This document shows positions 1 to 8,810 of a stretch of 64,000 nt of DNA, piece by piece. The first letter of the stretch is position 1. Each line of letters starts with the position of its first letter. The stretch comes from DATBSK01 sp040902705 (GTDB lineage: Bacteria > Actinomycetota > Acidimicrobiia > IMCC26256 > PALSA-555). Position numbers and translations under genes: made by a program. A model generated the notes under the pieces. That model saw only the letters and a program-made list of their open reading frames with translations. It did no database searches and had not been told where the DNA came from. The stretch is from assembly GCA_040902705.1 (NCBI GenBank), contig JBBDWT010000201.1, positions 1 to 64,000 on the forward strand, read 5' to 3'.

Positions 1-1284
1 AAGGGCGACGTCCACGACATCGGCAAGAACCTCGTCGACATCATCCTCACCAACAACGGCTACGAGGTCCACAACATCGGCATCAAGGCCCCGCTGCAGA
101 CCTTCGTCGACAAGGCCAAAGAGGTGGAGGCCGACGCGATCGGGATGAGCGGGCTCCTGGTGAAGAGCACGTTGATCATGCGCGAGAACCTCCAGGAGAT
201 GAACATCCTCGGGCTCGCCGAGGTGCCGGTGCTGCTCGGCGGCGCTGCGCTGACGCGCACCTACGTCGAGCGCGACCTGCGCGGCATCTACGAGGGCCGA
301 CTCTTCTACGGCAAGGACGCCTTCGAAGGCCTCCGCACGATGGACGAGCTGATGACCGCCAAGCGCGCGGGCACGCTCGATCCCGAGTTCGGCCGGGCGC
401 TCGGCGGCCGCGACCTCCCCACGCGCACCCAGCCTGCGGACGGAGACGATGTCGAGATCCCCGCGCGCTCCGACGTCGCGACCGACGTCCCCATCTTCAC
501 TCCCCCGTTCCTCGGCGCTCGCGTCGCGAAGGGCATCGCCCTCGACGAGATCTCCGCCTACATCAACGAGACGGCGCTGTTCCGCAACCAGTGGCAGTTC
601 CGGCCCGACAAGTCGATCTCCGAGACCGACGACGAGTTCAAGGCGCGGCTGCGGCCCCAGCTCCGGGAGCAGCTCGCCACGGCCCAGGCCGACGGGCTCC
701 TCCTCCCCGCGGTGAGCTGGGGCTTCTTCCCCGTCAATGCCGAAGGCGACGACCTCGTGGTGTGGACCGACGACGAGCGGCGGACCGAACGCCTCCGGTT
801 CTCGTTCCCCCGCCAGCGCAAGGACCGCTTCCTCTGCATCAGCGACTTCTTCCGACCGGTCGAGTCGGGCGACGCCGACTACGCGGCGTTCCACGTCGTG
901 ACGATCGGTGACCGGGCGACCGACCGGGAGCGCGAGCTCTTCGCCGCGGACCGCTACCAGGACTACCTCCTCCTGCACGGGCTCTCGGTCGAGATGACCG
1001 AGGCGCTCGCCGAGCTCTGGCACCGTCGCATCCGCGAGGAGTGGGGCTTCGCCGCGGAGGACAGCCCGACCGTCCAGGGGCTGTTCCGCCAGAAGTACCG
1101 GGGCTCGCGGTACTCGTGGGGATACCCCGCGTGCCCCGACCTCGAGGACCAGACGAAGCTCGACGAGCTGCTCGACCTCTCGAGCATCGGCGTGCGGCTC
1201 ACCGAGGAGTTCCAGCTCGATCCCGAGCAGAGCACGTCCGCGATCATCGTCCCGCATCCCGAAGCCAAGTACTTCATCGCCTGA
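1..1284 (+). CDS. metH: Methionine synthase, cobalamin-dependent, 3' part
   Basis: This is the C-terminal 427 residues of MetH, which transfers a methyl group from 5-methyltetrahydrofolate to homocysteine through cobalamin. The window opens inside the cobalamin-binding domain. Residues 2-10 read GDVHDIGKN, the DxHxxG motif whose histidine is the lower cobalt ligand. From about residue 155 comes the reactivation domain that binds S-adenosylmethionine, ending in RGSRYSWGYPACPDLEDQ and the usual tail LTEEFQLDPEQSTSA...EAKYF. The homocysteine and folate domains lie upstream of the window. The reading frame is open from base 1 and stops with TGA at 1282. The next gene starts 10 bases later, so read-through transcription is possible, but there is no functional link. 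Identification is firm. Confidence 0.97.
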   Translation, partial: KGDVHDIGKNLVDIILTNNGYEVHNIGIKAPLQTFVDKAKEVEADAIGMSGLLVKSTLIMRENLQEMNILGLAEVPVLLGGAALTRTYVERDLRGIYEGRLFYGKDAFEGLRTMDELMTAKRAGTLDPEFGRALGGRDLPTRTQPADGDDVEIPARSDVATDVPIFTPPFLGARVAKGIALDEISAYINETALFRNQWQFRPDKSISETDDEFKARLRPQLREQLATAQADGLLLPAVSWGFFPVNAEGDDLVVWTDDERRTERLRFSFPRQRKDRFLCISDFFRPVESGDADYAAFHVVTIGDRATDRERELFAADRYQDYLLLHGLSVEMTEALAELWHRRIREEWGFAAEDSPTVQGLFRQKYRGSRYSWGYPACPDLEDQTKLDELLDLSSIGVRLTEEFQLDPEQSTSAIIVPHPEAKYFIA

Positions 1285-1294
1285 GCGCTGCGCG

Positions 1295-3061
1295 GTGAGC
1301 ATTCGGGGAGCAAGAGCGTGGGCGCTCGTCGCGGTGCGGGCGACCTGGCCCTTCCTGCTCGTGACTCTCGTGTTCGTGAGCGTCGGGGGAGTCGGCTTCA
1401 GCCCCACCGACGAAGGTCTCATCCAGGCAGGCGCACAACGCATCCTGCGAGGCGAGATCCCGCATCTCGACGTGATCTCACCCCGACCGCTCGGATCGGC
1501 GTACCTGCACACCATCGATCTCCTGCTCCCGACGCCCCTCGTCGCGACGAGTCGCTTCATCGGGCTCTGCGAGATCGCCGCCTACACCGCCCTCCTCGCG
1601 AGCCTGGCGTTCCGACGCGGGCCATTGAAGTGGTCCGTGATCCAGTGCCTGCTCGTCGCGACCGCGATCCTCGTCAACGTTCACACGTTCCCCGTGACCG
1701 CATGGCACACGATCGACGGTCTGCTCCTCACGAGCGCCGGCTTCGTCGCGCTCGCGGTGGGAATGGCCCGGAGGAGGCAGCTCGTCGTCGACCTGGCAAT
1801 GGTGCTCCTCGGCGCCGCCATCGTCGTCAAGCAGAGCTTTGCCCCGGGAGTCGCGCTCGGCCTGCTCTGGATCGCGCTCGACGCACGCCCGAGCATCGGG
1901 GTTGGCACCCGCCGGGTCGTGCGCGGCGTCATCGCGGCCGCGATCCCCGGGGCCGCCTACACGCTGGTCGTCCTCGCGGGTGGAGCATTGGGTCGGATGT
2001 GGATCCAGCTCACGTCGGGCGGCGGGCAGGTCGCACACCAGATCGAGAGCGAGCTCGATCGTGCAGGCGACGCGGCGGACACGCTCTTCTTCGCGGCATG
2101 CGTCGCGCTGATCGTCCTCGTGATCACCGATCGGGTGAGCCGACGGGTGAGTGCGCCAGTCGCACCAGCGGCCCGCGTCTGTGGTCTCGCCGCACGGGTC
2201 GTCCTGACCGCGGCGGTCATCGAGATCGTGGTGTCGAGCCGGCTCGAGCTGTACGGGGCGTGGGGCACGTTGCTGCTCGGTCTCGTGCTGCTCGTCGTCG
2301 CGTGGCGCGCGGCCGCTGGCGACGGGATCGACGGGATCGCGCTCCTCACCCTGGCAGTGGGAGCGATGGCCATGCTGTCGTGGGGCTACGCCGTCCCGGA
2401 CCTCGTCGGTGGGTCGCTCGCCCTCGTCGTCGTCCATCGTGCGTGGCACGGCATCGACCTCTCGGCCGTCTGGCTGCCGCGCGTCGCGGTCGCCGGTGGC
2501 GCGGCGGCCGCGATCGTCTTCATCGTCATCGCCGGCGTCGTCCACGACGAGCGCACGTACAACGTGTACCGCCATCCGACCGGCGAGGAGCTCACCGTCG
2601 ACCTCGGCACGATCGACGACGACTTCGCCGGCATCACCTCCAACGCGGGCATCGCCGCGTACCTCCGCCAGGCGCGTGACTGCGTCGAACGCTTCCCGGC
2701 CTCCAGGGTCGCGCTCCTGCCCGACAACGCGATGCTCTCGCCCGCGTTCGGTCTCGAGAACCCGCTCCCCAACGACTGGATGTGGGGCTCCGAGCTCGCC
2801 GACTCGACGACCGCGATCCTCCAGGCAGCAGAGCGCGTCGGGCGCGAGGGCGACTACCTCGTCCTCTTCGAGACCACCCCTGCCCACTCCGCGGCGTACA
2901 TCGGCGTACCGCGCCATGTCCCACCCGACGCACCCATCTACTTCTACCTCAGCGGTCTCGGTGAGGACATCCGCAACCGCCTTCCGGGCGAGCGCATCAC
3001 CTGCGGGAGCTTCGTCGGTGTGTACAGCCCGCCCCCGGGTCGCGAGGAGCCCTCGGCGTAG
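1295..3061 (+). CDS. Multi-pass membrane protein, possible GT-C type glycosyltransferase
   Basis: This 588-residue protein starts with GTG and has many hydrophobic segments between about residues 12 and 430, followed by a soluble extracytoplasmic tail of about 155 residues. The first loop, just after the first membrane segment, carries SPTDEG and then RILRGEIPHLDVISP. An acidic pair in the first external loop is typical of GT-C enzymes that use polyprenyl-linked sugars, so a role in adding sugar outside the membrane is a reasonable inference. No named family is recognised with certainty. It sits immediately upstream of rmlCBD, and its TAG stop also forms the first bases of a likely -10 box for rmlC. 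O-antigen ligase or polymerase activity are alternatives. Confidence 0.8.
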   Translation: MSIRGARAWALVAVRATWPFLLVTLVFVSVGGVGFSPTDEGLIQAGAQRILRGEIPHLDVISPRPLGSAYLHTIDLLLPTPLVATSRFIGLCEIAAYTALLASLAFRRGPLKWSVIQCLLVATAILVNVHTFPVTAWHTIDGLLLTSAGFVALAVGMARRRQLVVDLAMVLLGAAIVVKQSFAPGVALGLLWIALDARPSIGVGTRRVVRGVIAAAIPGAAYTLVVLAGGALGRMWIQLTSGGGQVAHQIESELDRAGDAADTLFFAACVALIVLVITDRVSRRVSAPVAPAARVCGLAARVVLTAAVIEIVVSSRLELYGAWGTLLLGLVLLVVAWRAAAGDGIDGIALLTLAVGAMAMLSWGYAVPDLVGGSLALVVVHRAWHGIDLSAVWLPRVAVAGGAAAAIVFIVIAGVVHDERTYNVYRHPTGEELTVDLGTIDDDFAGITSNAGIAAYLRQARDCVERFPASRVALLPDNAMLSPAFGLENPLPNDWMWGSELADSTTAILQAAERVGREGDYLVLFETTPAHSAAYIGVPRHVPPDAPIYFYLSGLGEDIRNRLPGERITCGSFVGVYSPPPGREEPSA

Positions 3062-3064
3062 ACT
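3059..3064 (+). promoter_or_regulatory. Putative -10 box for leaderless rmlC
   Basis: TAGACT fits the TANNNT consensus and lies 9 bases before the ATG of rmlC. Its first three bases are the stop codon of the preceding gene. There is no Shine-Dalgarno sequence before rmlC, so a leaderless transcript is plausible. No convincing -35 box is seen. Confidence 0.4.
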
Positions 3065-3073
3065 CGTCCGCTC

Positions 3074-3640
3074 ATGCCGAACGTCACCGAGTCCGACGTC
3101 ATCGCCGGTGTGGTCGTCGTCGAACCCGACGTCTTCGGCGACGAGCGGGGTGTGTTCGTCGAGACCTACCGGCGGGAGTGGATCCCGCACGGCCGTGAGA
3201 TGATCCAGGCGAACCGCGCCGACCGGCAGCAGGGGTGCGTCGTCGGTCTCCACTACCACCTCCACCAGGCCGACTACTGGTACGTCCCCTTCGGCCACGC
3301 CCGGGTGGTCCTCCACGACCTGCGCACCGACTCGCCGACCGACGCCGCGACGCTCACGATCGACCTGGGCGCTCGCGACGACGGCACCCACGATCACCGT
3401 GGCGTGTTCATCCCCCCCGGGGTGGCCCACGGCTTCGCGTCCCTCAGCGACATGACGATCACGTACCTGGTGGACGGGTACTACAACCAGGCCGACGAGC
3501 TGGGCGTCGCGTGGGACGACCCGGCGATCGCGGCCGACTGGGGGGTCACCGAACCCGTGCTGTCGAAGCGCGACCAGGCGAACCCACGGCGCGACGCCCT
3601 CGAGCCCGGATTCCGGCCCCATTGGAGGCTCCGGACATGA
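3074..3640 (+). CDS. rmlC: dTDP-4-dehydrorhamnose 3,5-epimerase (RmlC family)
   Basis: A cupin of 188 residues, the usual length for RmlC, which epimerises C3 and C5 of dTDP-4-keto-6-deoxyglucose. The strand carrying the catalytic histidine reads VGLHYHLHQADYW (H60), where classical enzymes have RGLHYQ. The general-acid tyrosine fits YLVDGYY (Y131). FIPPGVAHGF is the second cupin signature. The gene overlaps rmlB by ATGA and is followed by rmlD, which supports the dTDP-rhamnose assignment. The altered histidine loop means that a 3-only or 5-only epimerase cannot be excluded from sequence alone. Confidence 0.88.
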   Translation: MPNVTESDVIAGVVVVEPDVFGDERGVFVETYRREWIPHGREMIQANRADRQQGCVVGLHYHLHQADYWYVPFGHARVVLHDLRTDSPTDAATLTIDLGARDDGTHDHRGVFIPPGVAHGFASLSDMTITYLVDGYYNQADELGVAWDDPAIAADWGVTEPVLSKRDQANPRRDALEPGFRPHWRLRT

Positions 3641-4611
3641 GCCCGCGACTCTTCGTCACCGGTGCCGCCGGGTTCATCGGCTCCAACTACGTGCATCACG
3701 TGCTGGGATCGTCCGACGACTCGATCACGGTCTTCGACGCGCTCACGTACGCCGGCAACCTCGACAACTTGCGGGGCCTCGACGACGACCCGCGCTTCTC
3801 GTTCGTCAAGGGAGACATCACCGATCGTGACGCGGTGCTCGCGGCGATGGACGGGCACGACGCGGTCGTGCACTTCGCCGCCGAGAGCCACGTCGACCGG
3901 TCGATCGCGTCACCGGACGAGTTCGTGCGGACGAACTGCGACGGCACGAATGTGATGTGCGACGTCGCCCGCCGCGTCGGTGTCGATCGGTTCCTGCACA
4001 TCTCCACCGACGAGGTCTACGGCTCCATCGAGGAGGGCTCGTTCACCGAGACCGACCGCCTCGACCCCCGTTCGCCGTACTCGGCGTCGAAGGCCGGCTC
4101 CGACCTGATCGCGCTGTCGTACCGCACCACCCACGGGCTGCCCGTCGTCGTCACGCGATCGTCGAACAACTTCGGTCCCTACCAGTTCCCCGAGAAGGTC
4201 ATCCCGTTGTTCGTGACCAATTTGCTCGAAGATCAGAAGGTGCCGCTGTACGGCGACGGGATGAACGTCCGCGACTGGTGCTATGTCGAGGACAACTGCG
4301 CCGGCGTCGATCTCGTCCTGCGCGAGGGCACCGTCGGCGAGGTCTACAACATCGGTGCCGGCAACGAGGTGCCGAACCGGGTGCTCACCGAGACGATCCT
4401 CGACGTCCTCGGGCACGACGAGTCGATGATCGAGTACGTCGAGGACCGGCTCGGACACGACCGCCGCTACTCGATCGACACGACCAAGGTCGAGGCGCTC
4501 GGATGGGCCCCCCGCCGAGACTTCCGCGATGCGCTGGAAGAGACCGTCGCCTGGTATCGGGACAACCGCTGGTGGTGGGAGCCTCTTCGCCAGGGGCACG
4601 GGACCTCCTAG
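3637..4611 (+). CDS. rmlB: dTDP-glucose 4,6-dehydratase
   Basis: An extended short-chain dehydrogenase of 324 residues that converts dTDP-glucose to dTDP-4-keto-6-deoxyglucose with tightly bound NAD. The N-terminal TGAAGFIGSN (8-17) is the nucleotide-binding loop. HISTDEVYG holds the catalytic Asp125 and Glu126, and Y148/K152 in YSASK complete the active site. The C-terminal part has SNNFGPYQFPEK and GDGMNVRDW, hallmarks of RmlB. The ATG was chosen because it overlaps the rmlC stop by ATGA and begins directly at the Rossmann strand. No rmlA (dTDP-glucose pyrophosphorylase) is present here. Confidence 0.96.
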   Translation: MSPRLFVTGAAGFIGSNYVHHVLGSSDDSITVFDALTYAGNLDNLRGLDDDPRFSFVKGDITDRDAVLAAMDGHDAVVHFAAESHVDRSIASPDEFVRTNCDGTNVMCDVARRVGVDRFLHISTDEVYGSIEEGSFTETDRLDPRSPYSASKAGSDLIALSYRTTHGLPVVVTRSSNNFGPYQFPEKVIPLFVTNLLEDQKVPLYGDGMNVRDWCYVEDNCAGVDLVLREGTVGEVYNIGAGNEVPNRVLTETILDVLGHDESMIEYVEDRLGHDRRYSIDTTKVEALGWAPRRDFRDALEETVAWYRDNRWWWEPLRQGHGTS

Positions 4612-4614
4612 GTT
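4609..4614 (+). promoter_or_regulatory. Putative -10 box for leaderless rmlD
   Basis: TAGGTT lies exactly 7 bases before the GTG of rmlD. As for rmlC, the first three bases are the stop codon of the gene upstream (rmlB). There is no Shine-Dalgarno sequence in the 10-base gap. Confidence 0.4.
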
Positions 4615-4621
4615 CTGCGGG

Positions 4622-5467
4622 GTGAGGATCTTCGTGACCGGGGCGGGGGGTCAGCTCGGCCGCGAGGTCGTCGCGGCCTTCGCGGGGCACGACGTCGTCG
4701 CGGCGGACCACACGACCCTCGACGTCGCGGATCGGGACGCGGTGCTCGGCGCCATCACGACGACGCGCCCCGACGCGATCGTGCACGCGGCCGCGTGGAC
4801 CGCAGTCGACGCGTGCGAGAGCGAGCCCGATCACGCGTTCCTCGTCAACGGCATCGCGACCCGCCACGTGGCCGACGCGGCCCGCCGGGTCGGAGCGCGC
4901 GTCTGCTACATCTCCACCGACTACGTCTTCGACGGCACGAAGACCGAGCCCTACATCGAATGGGACGTACCGAACCCGCGATCGGTCTACGGCGCATCGA
5001 AGCTGGCGGGAGAGCTCGAGCTCCGCGGCGACCCGGACGCGACGATCGTCCGGATCTCCTACGTCTGCGGAGAGCACGGCACCAACATGGTCAAGACCAT
5101 CCTCCGCCTGGCCGGTGAGCACGACACCCTGCGCTTCGTCGACGATCAGCGCGGTCACCCCACGTTCGCGGCCGACGCCGCGCCCATGATCCGTCGGCTC
5201 GTCGTCGACCGGCGGCCCGGCTGCTTCCACGTCACCAACCAGGGTGCGGTGAGCTGGTACGAGTTCGCGCGCGCCGTCCTGGAGGCAGCCGGCGCCGATC
5301 CGAGCCGGGTCCAGCCGATCTCGACCGCCGACCTGGATCCACCCCGAGTGGCTCCGCGGCCCGCGAACTCGGTCCTCGACAACGCCGCACTCCGGCTCTC
5401 CGGCCTTCCGCTCCTCCCCCACTACCGCGAGTCGCTCGATCGCCTCGTGCGCCGGCTCGAGGGCTAG
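4622..5467 (+). CDS. rmlD: dTDP-4-dehydrorhamnose reductase
   Basis: A 281-residue SDR protein that reduces dTDP-4-keto-L-rhamnose to dTDP-L-rhamnose. The cofactor loop TGAGGQLG is at residues 6-13, followed by the RmlD signature HAAAWTAVDACE, then ISTDYVFDG and the catalytic YGASK (Y123, K127). The open frame extends upstream to 4529, but that stretch overlaps rmlB and lacks homology. The GTG at 4622 starts directly at the first beta strand. It completes the rmlC-B-D set. The next gene begins 4 bases after its stop. Confidence 0.95.
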   Translation: MRIFVTGAGGQLGREVVAAFAGHDVVAADHTTLDVADRDAVLGAITTTRPDAIVHAAAWTAVDACESEPDHAFLVNGIATRHVADAARRVGARVCYISTDYVFDGTKTEPYIEWDVPNPRSVYGASKLAGELELRGDPDATIVRISYVCGEHGTNMVKTILRLAGEHDTLRFVDDQRGHPTFAADAAPMIRRLVVDRRPGCFHVTNQGAVSWYEFARAVLEAAGADPSRVQPISTADLDPPRVAPRPANSVLDNAALRLSGLPLLPHYRESLDRLVRRLEG

Positions 5468-5471
5468 CGCC

Positions 5472-7073
5472 ATGCGTTCCCTCGTCGCGTGGCTGCGCGC
5501 GACCCGCCGGCGCGTCTGGTGGACGAGCTTCGGGCTGTTCTTCGCGCTCTCGCTGGTCTGGACCTTCACCACGCCTCCGCTCGGGGCAGGCGACGAGCTG
5601 TCCCACGTGATCCGCGCGCACGCGCTCGCGGACGGCGACTGGACGGGCAGCTCGAAGGCGGGTGAGCCGACGTTCGCCCGGTTCGTCCACGTCCCCGCCA
5701 TCTACGGCACCGTCGGTTTCGCCAACCTCTGCTTCGTCTTCGATCAGCACGTCCCGGCGTCATGCAGCAGCTTCGAGGGCACGTTGGAGGACGTCGAGCT
5801 CCGCACCGACGCCGGTCGCCATCCGCCTGCCTACTACGCGGTCGTCGGCTTCCCCACCAAGTTCGTCGATCCGCTCACGCGCGTCGACCTGATGCGTGTG
5901 ATCAATGCGGCGATCTGCGCCGCGCTGATCGCTTCGGCCGTCGCGAGCGCCCGCCGCCTGCAAGGTCGCGCGCTCGTGGCGACGGGGATCGTGCTCGCGA
6001 TCACTCCGACGACGTTGTACATGTTCGGCATCGTGAACCCGAACGCACCCGAGGTCGCAGCCGCGATCGCGCTCTGGGTCGCGGGGACGCTGCTCGTGCG
6101 CGCCGCTCCGGAGGAACGCGTCGACCACCGCCTCGTCGCGCGCGTCGGGGTCGCCGCGAGCATCCTGGTGCTGACCCGGCAGACTTCCCCGTTCTGGCTC
6201 CTCCTCATCGGGGTCACCCTGCTGGCGCTGTCGAGCCGTGCGACCCTCTGGAAGATCCTCACCGATCGCACGGCCCAGGTCTGGGGCGGGGTGGTGACCG
6301 CGGCGGTCGTTGCGCAGCTCGCATGGATCGCGATCGTCAAGCCCCTGGACGTGTCGTACCCGGCGTTCGCGGTCCGCGGAGATCTCGTGGATGCGATCAA
6401 GGCGGCGATCGGGGAGATCTACCCGAACTACGTCGAGATGGTCGGCGCGCTGGGGTTCATGAACGAGCCGGTCCCGCAGGGAGTGCTCGTGCTCTGGACC
6501 TGCGGGATCGCGGTGCTCGTCGCCCTCGCGTGGATGTTCGCGAGACGCCAGGTGCGCTGGGTCGTCGCCGGCCTCGTGGCCGCCGTGCTCGTCGTTCCGA
6601 CGGCCCTCGAGGCGGCCAAGGCCCGCGAGGCCGGCCTCTTCTGGCAGGGCCGGTACACGCTCCCCCTGGCCGTCGGCATCCCGATCGTCGCGGCACTCGG
6701 GCTCGCGCGCCGCGATGGCGCCGGCCGTCCGGGCGGGGTCCGGTTCGAACGTCTCGTCCGCCTCCTCGCCGGGGTGTTCGTGATCGGGCAGGTCGTGTCC
6801 TACGCGCAGCAGCTGCGCCGCTGGACCGTCGGTTCGCGAGGCTCGCTCGTGTTCTTCCTGAAGTGGCACTGGTCGCCGTCGCTCCCACCCTGGCTGCTCC
6901 TCGCGACGTTCGTGGGGCTCATCGGCCTGATCGCGTGGTGGCTGTTCGCGGGCGACGACGAGTGCCCGTCCGTCCCTGACGACGTCGGGCCCCACTCGAC
7001 CGACCACGCAGCCGTCGAGACGGCCCACGACACACCGGTCGAGGCGAGCGACCACGCGCTTGTCGTCTCGTGA
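5472..7073 (+). CDS. DUF2142 family membrane protein
   Basis: A 533-residue integral membrane protein with about a dozen hydrophobic segments. The first external loop contains PPLGAGDELSHVIRAHALA, which matches the P-x-D-E...H pattern of DUF2142 proteins. Later come RHPPAYYAVVG and FWQGRYTLPLAVG, which recur almost unchanged in the paralogue at 15003-16601. DUF2142 proteins are common in surface-polysaccharide clusters and look like GT-C glycosyltransferases, but their substrate is unknown; the acidic pair in the first loop is the likely catalytic site. It starts 4 bases after rmlD and overlaps the next gene by GTGA, so it probably belongs to the rml operon. Confidence 0.9.
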   Translation: MRSLVAWLRATRRRVWWTSFGLFFALSLVWTFTTPPLGAGDELSHVIRAHALADGDWTGSSKAGEPTFARFVHVPAIYGTVGFANLCFVFDQHVPASCSSFEGTLEDVELRTDAGRHPPAYYAVVGFPTKFVDPLTRVDLMRVINAAICAALIASAVASARRLQGRALVATGIVLAITPTTLYMFGIVNPNAPEVAAAIALWVAGTLLVRAAPEERVDHRLVARVGVAASILVLTRQTSPFWLLLIGVTLLALSSRATLWKILTDRTAQVWGGVVTAAVVAQLAWIAIVKPLDVSYPAFAVRGDLVDAIKAAIGEIYPNYVEMVGALGFMNEPVPQGVLVLWTCGIAVLVALAWMFARRQVRWVVAGLVAAVLVVPTALEAAKAREAGLFWQGRYTLPLAVGIPIVAALGLARRDGAGRPGGVRFERLVRLLAGVFVIGQVVSYAQQLRRWTVGSRGSLVFFLKWHWSPSLPPWLLLATFVGLIGLIAWWLFAGDDECPSVPDDVGPHSTDHAAVETAHDTPVEASDHALVVS

Positions 7074-8800
7074 CGACCACGAGCGAGGATCTCGAAGCGC
7101 CGGCCGACCGTCGGCACCGGCATCGCGCGCTCGTGGTGCAGCTCGTAGCGCTCGCGACCGCCGGCGCCTTCCTCCTGTGGGTGAACCGCCAGCAGTGGTT
7201 CCTCGCCGACGAGTGGAACATGCTCGTCGAGCGCCGTCTGGTCGGCGGTGACGGGATGCTCGGCATCTGGGACGCGCACAACTCGCACCTCGCCGTGCTC
7301 CCGACGATCGTCTACCGCGCCCTCTTCTCGCTGTTCGGTGTGCGCACGTACCTGCCCTATCTCGTCGTCATGATCATCATGCAGCTGACGGCGGCGTGGA
7401 TCCTCTGGAGGCTGTTGCTCCGGCTGGGTATCGCACCGACCCTCGCGACGTTGTCGAGCCTCGCCTTCGCGATCTTCGGTCACGGCTTCGAGATCACGAC
7501 GGGCGCATTCGGCATGCAGAACGCCGGAGCGCTCGCGTTCGGGTTCGGCGCGTTGCTCGCGATGCGCGAGACCCCGACGATCGAGCGTCGCGACGGCCTC
7601 GTCCTCGCGCTCGCCCTGGGTGCTCTCCTGACCTCGTCGGGAGTGGCGATCCCACTGACCGCCGTGCTCGTGCTCGTCGCGCTCGTGCGGCGGGGATGGC
7701 GACCGGCGGCCCTCCTGCTCGCAGTGCCGGCCGGCACGTTCGTGTTCTGGTACGTGCTGTACGGCGAGCCCGCGACGAAGGTACAGGGCGCCCTCGGCGT
7801 CTCCGAGGGCCTCCGCCGGGTGCCGACGTTCGTCGCCCACGGGATCTGGTGGACGCTCCAGTACCTGCTCGACGTCGACAGTGGCGGGCCGATCGTGCTG
7901 CTGGCCGCGGCGCTGTTGGTCGCGGTGACCCTGCGATGGCGCGAACGAGCATGGCAGGTCGCATCGTGCATCGCCGCTGGTGCCCCGCTGTACCTCGCGT
8001 TGACGACCTTCGGTCGCGGCGGCTTCGGGCTCGGCGTCGCAGGGAACTCCAGGTACTCCTACATCGTGATCGCGTTCTTGCTCCCGGTGCTGACGCTCGC
8101 CGTCGACCGACTCGCTCGACGGTTCGCGATCGGGCCGACGGTGGCCGTCGTCGCGCTCGTGGTGCTGGTCGGACTCCAGGCGGTCGGCCTCGAGCGCAAG
8201 GCATCGCAGTCGGCGCCGATCGAGCAGGAGACGAAGCGACGCCTCGTTGCCGCCGCGCTCGTGCTGCGAGACGGGATCCGCCCGGTCGGTGCGCCGGTGC
8301 CGGAGTTCGAGCCGGGCCTCGACGCCACGGAGGTCGAGCAGCTCGACCGCGACGGCGACCTGCCCGGAAACGTGCGGCCATCCGCAGCCGATCTCCTCAC
8401 CGCCCGCTTGTACCTCGAGGTCGCAACCGTCGAGGCCGAGCCCCTCGGGTCCGCCTACCCGGTGCAGGCGCTCGTGGTGGGAGGGGCAGCCGTCCATCCC
8501 GCTCGGATCGCGGGCTGCGTCCGCACGGAGCGGCTCGAGCCGGGTGACGACGTGCGGCTCTCCTTCCCGGCTGGGGGCAGCGTCCGCGTCGACGCCGACG
8601 AACCGAGCTACGAGCTCGTGCTCGCGCTCGCCCAGGCCGGGGTCCGCAGCCGCGAGCGACCTGCGTTCCTCCCGCCGACGCTCGAGCTCGTCGTCGTCGA
8701 CGTCGCGAAGGCGCCGACGCTCCTCCTCGGCCCTCGCACGGTCGCGACGACGCTGCGGATCTGCGGTGCCGAGGCGGGCGCAACCCCGGCGCGGGAGTGA
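7070..8800 (+). CDS. Multi-pass membrane protein, GT-C-like
   Basis: A 576-residue protein starting with GTG that overlaps the preceding stop (GTGA). About ten hydrophobic segments occupy residues 20-360, and the C-terminal 200 residues are soluble. The first external loop reads NRQQWFLADEWNMLVE, giving the acidic D-E pair seen in the other membrane proteins of this cluster, followed by AHNSHLAVLPTIVY. It resembles uncharacterised actinobacterial membrane glycosyltransferases, but I recognise no named family. The C-terminal half contains a run rich in beta strands. It ends 10 bases before the stop of a convergent methyltransferase gene, closing the rml operon. Confidence 0.8.
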   Translation: MTTTSEDLEAPADRRHRHRALVVQLVALATAGAFLLWVNRQQWFLADEWNMLVERRLVGGDGMLGIWDAHNSHLAVLPTIVYRALFSLFGVRTYLPYLVVMIIMQLTAAWILWRLLLRLGIAPTLATLSSLAFAIFGHGFEITTGAFGMQNAGALAFGFGALLAMRETPTIERRDGLVLALALGALLTSSGVAIPLTAVLVLVALVRRGWRPAALLLAVPAGTFVFWYVLYGEPATKVQGALGVSEGLRRVPTFVAHGIWWTLQYLLDVDSGGPIVLLAAALLVAVTLRWRERAWQVASCIAAGAPLYLALTTFGRGGFGLGVAGNSRYSYIVIAFLLPVLTLAVDRLARRFAIGPTVAVVALVVLVGLQAVGLERKASQSAPIEQETKRRLVAAALVLRDGIRPVGAPVPEFEPGLDATEVEQLDRDGDLPGNVRPSAADLLTARLYLEVATVEAEPLGSAYPVQALVVGGAAVHPARIAGCVRTERLEPGDDVRLSFPAGGSVRVDADEPSYELVLALAQAGVRSRERPAFLPPTLELVVVDVAKAPTLLLGPRTVATTLRICGAEAGATPARE

Positions 8801-8810
8801 CGCGCTTCGC

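Noticed and set aside
1478..3622. Long minus-strand frame of 714 codons
   Set aside because: It lies opposite the membrane protein and rmlC, is highly charged and repetitive, and has no motif. High-GC genes leave such shadow frames.
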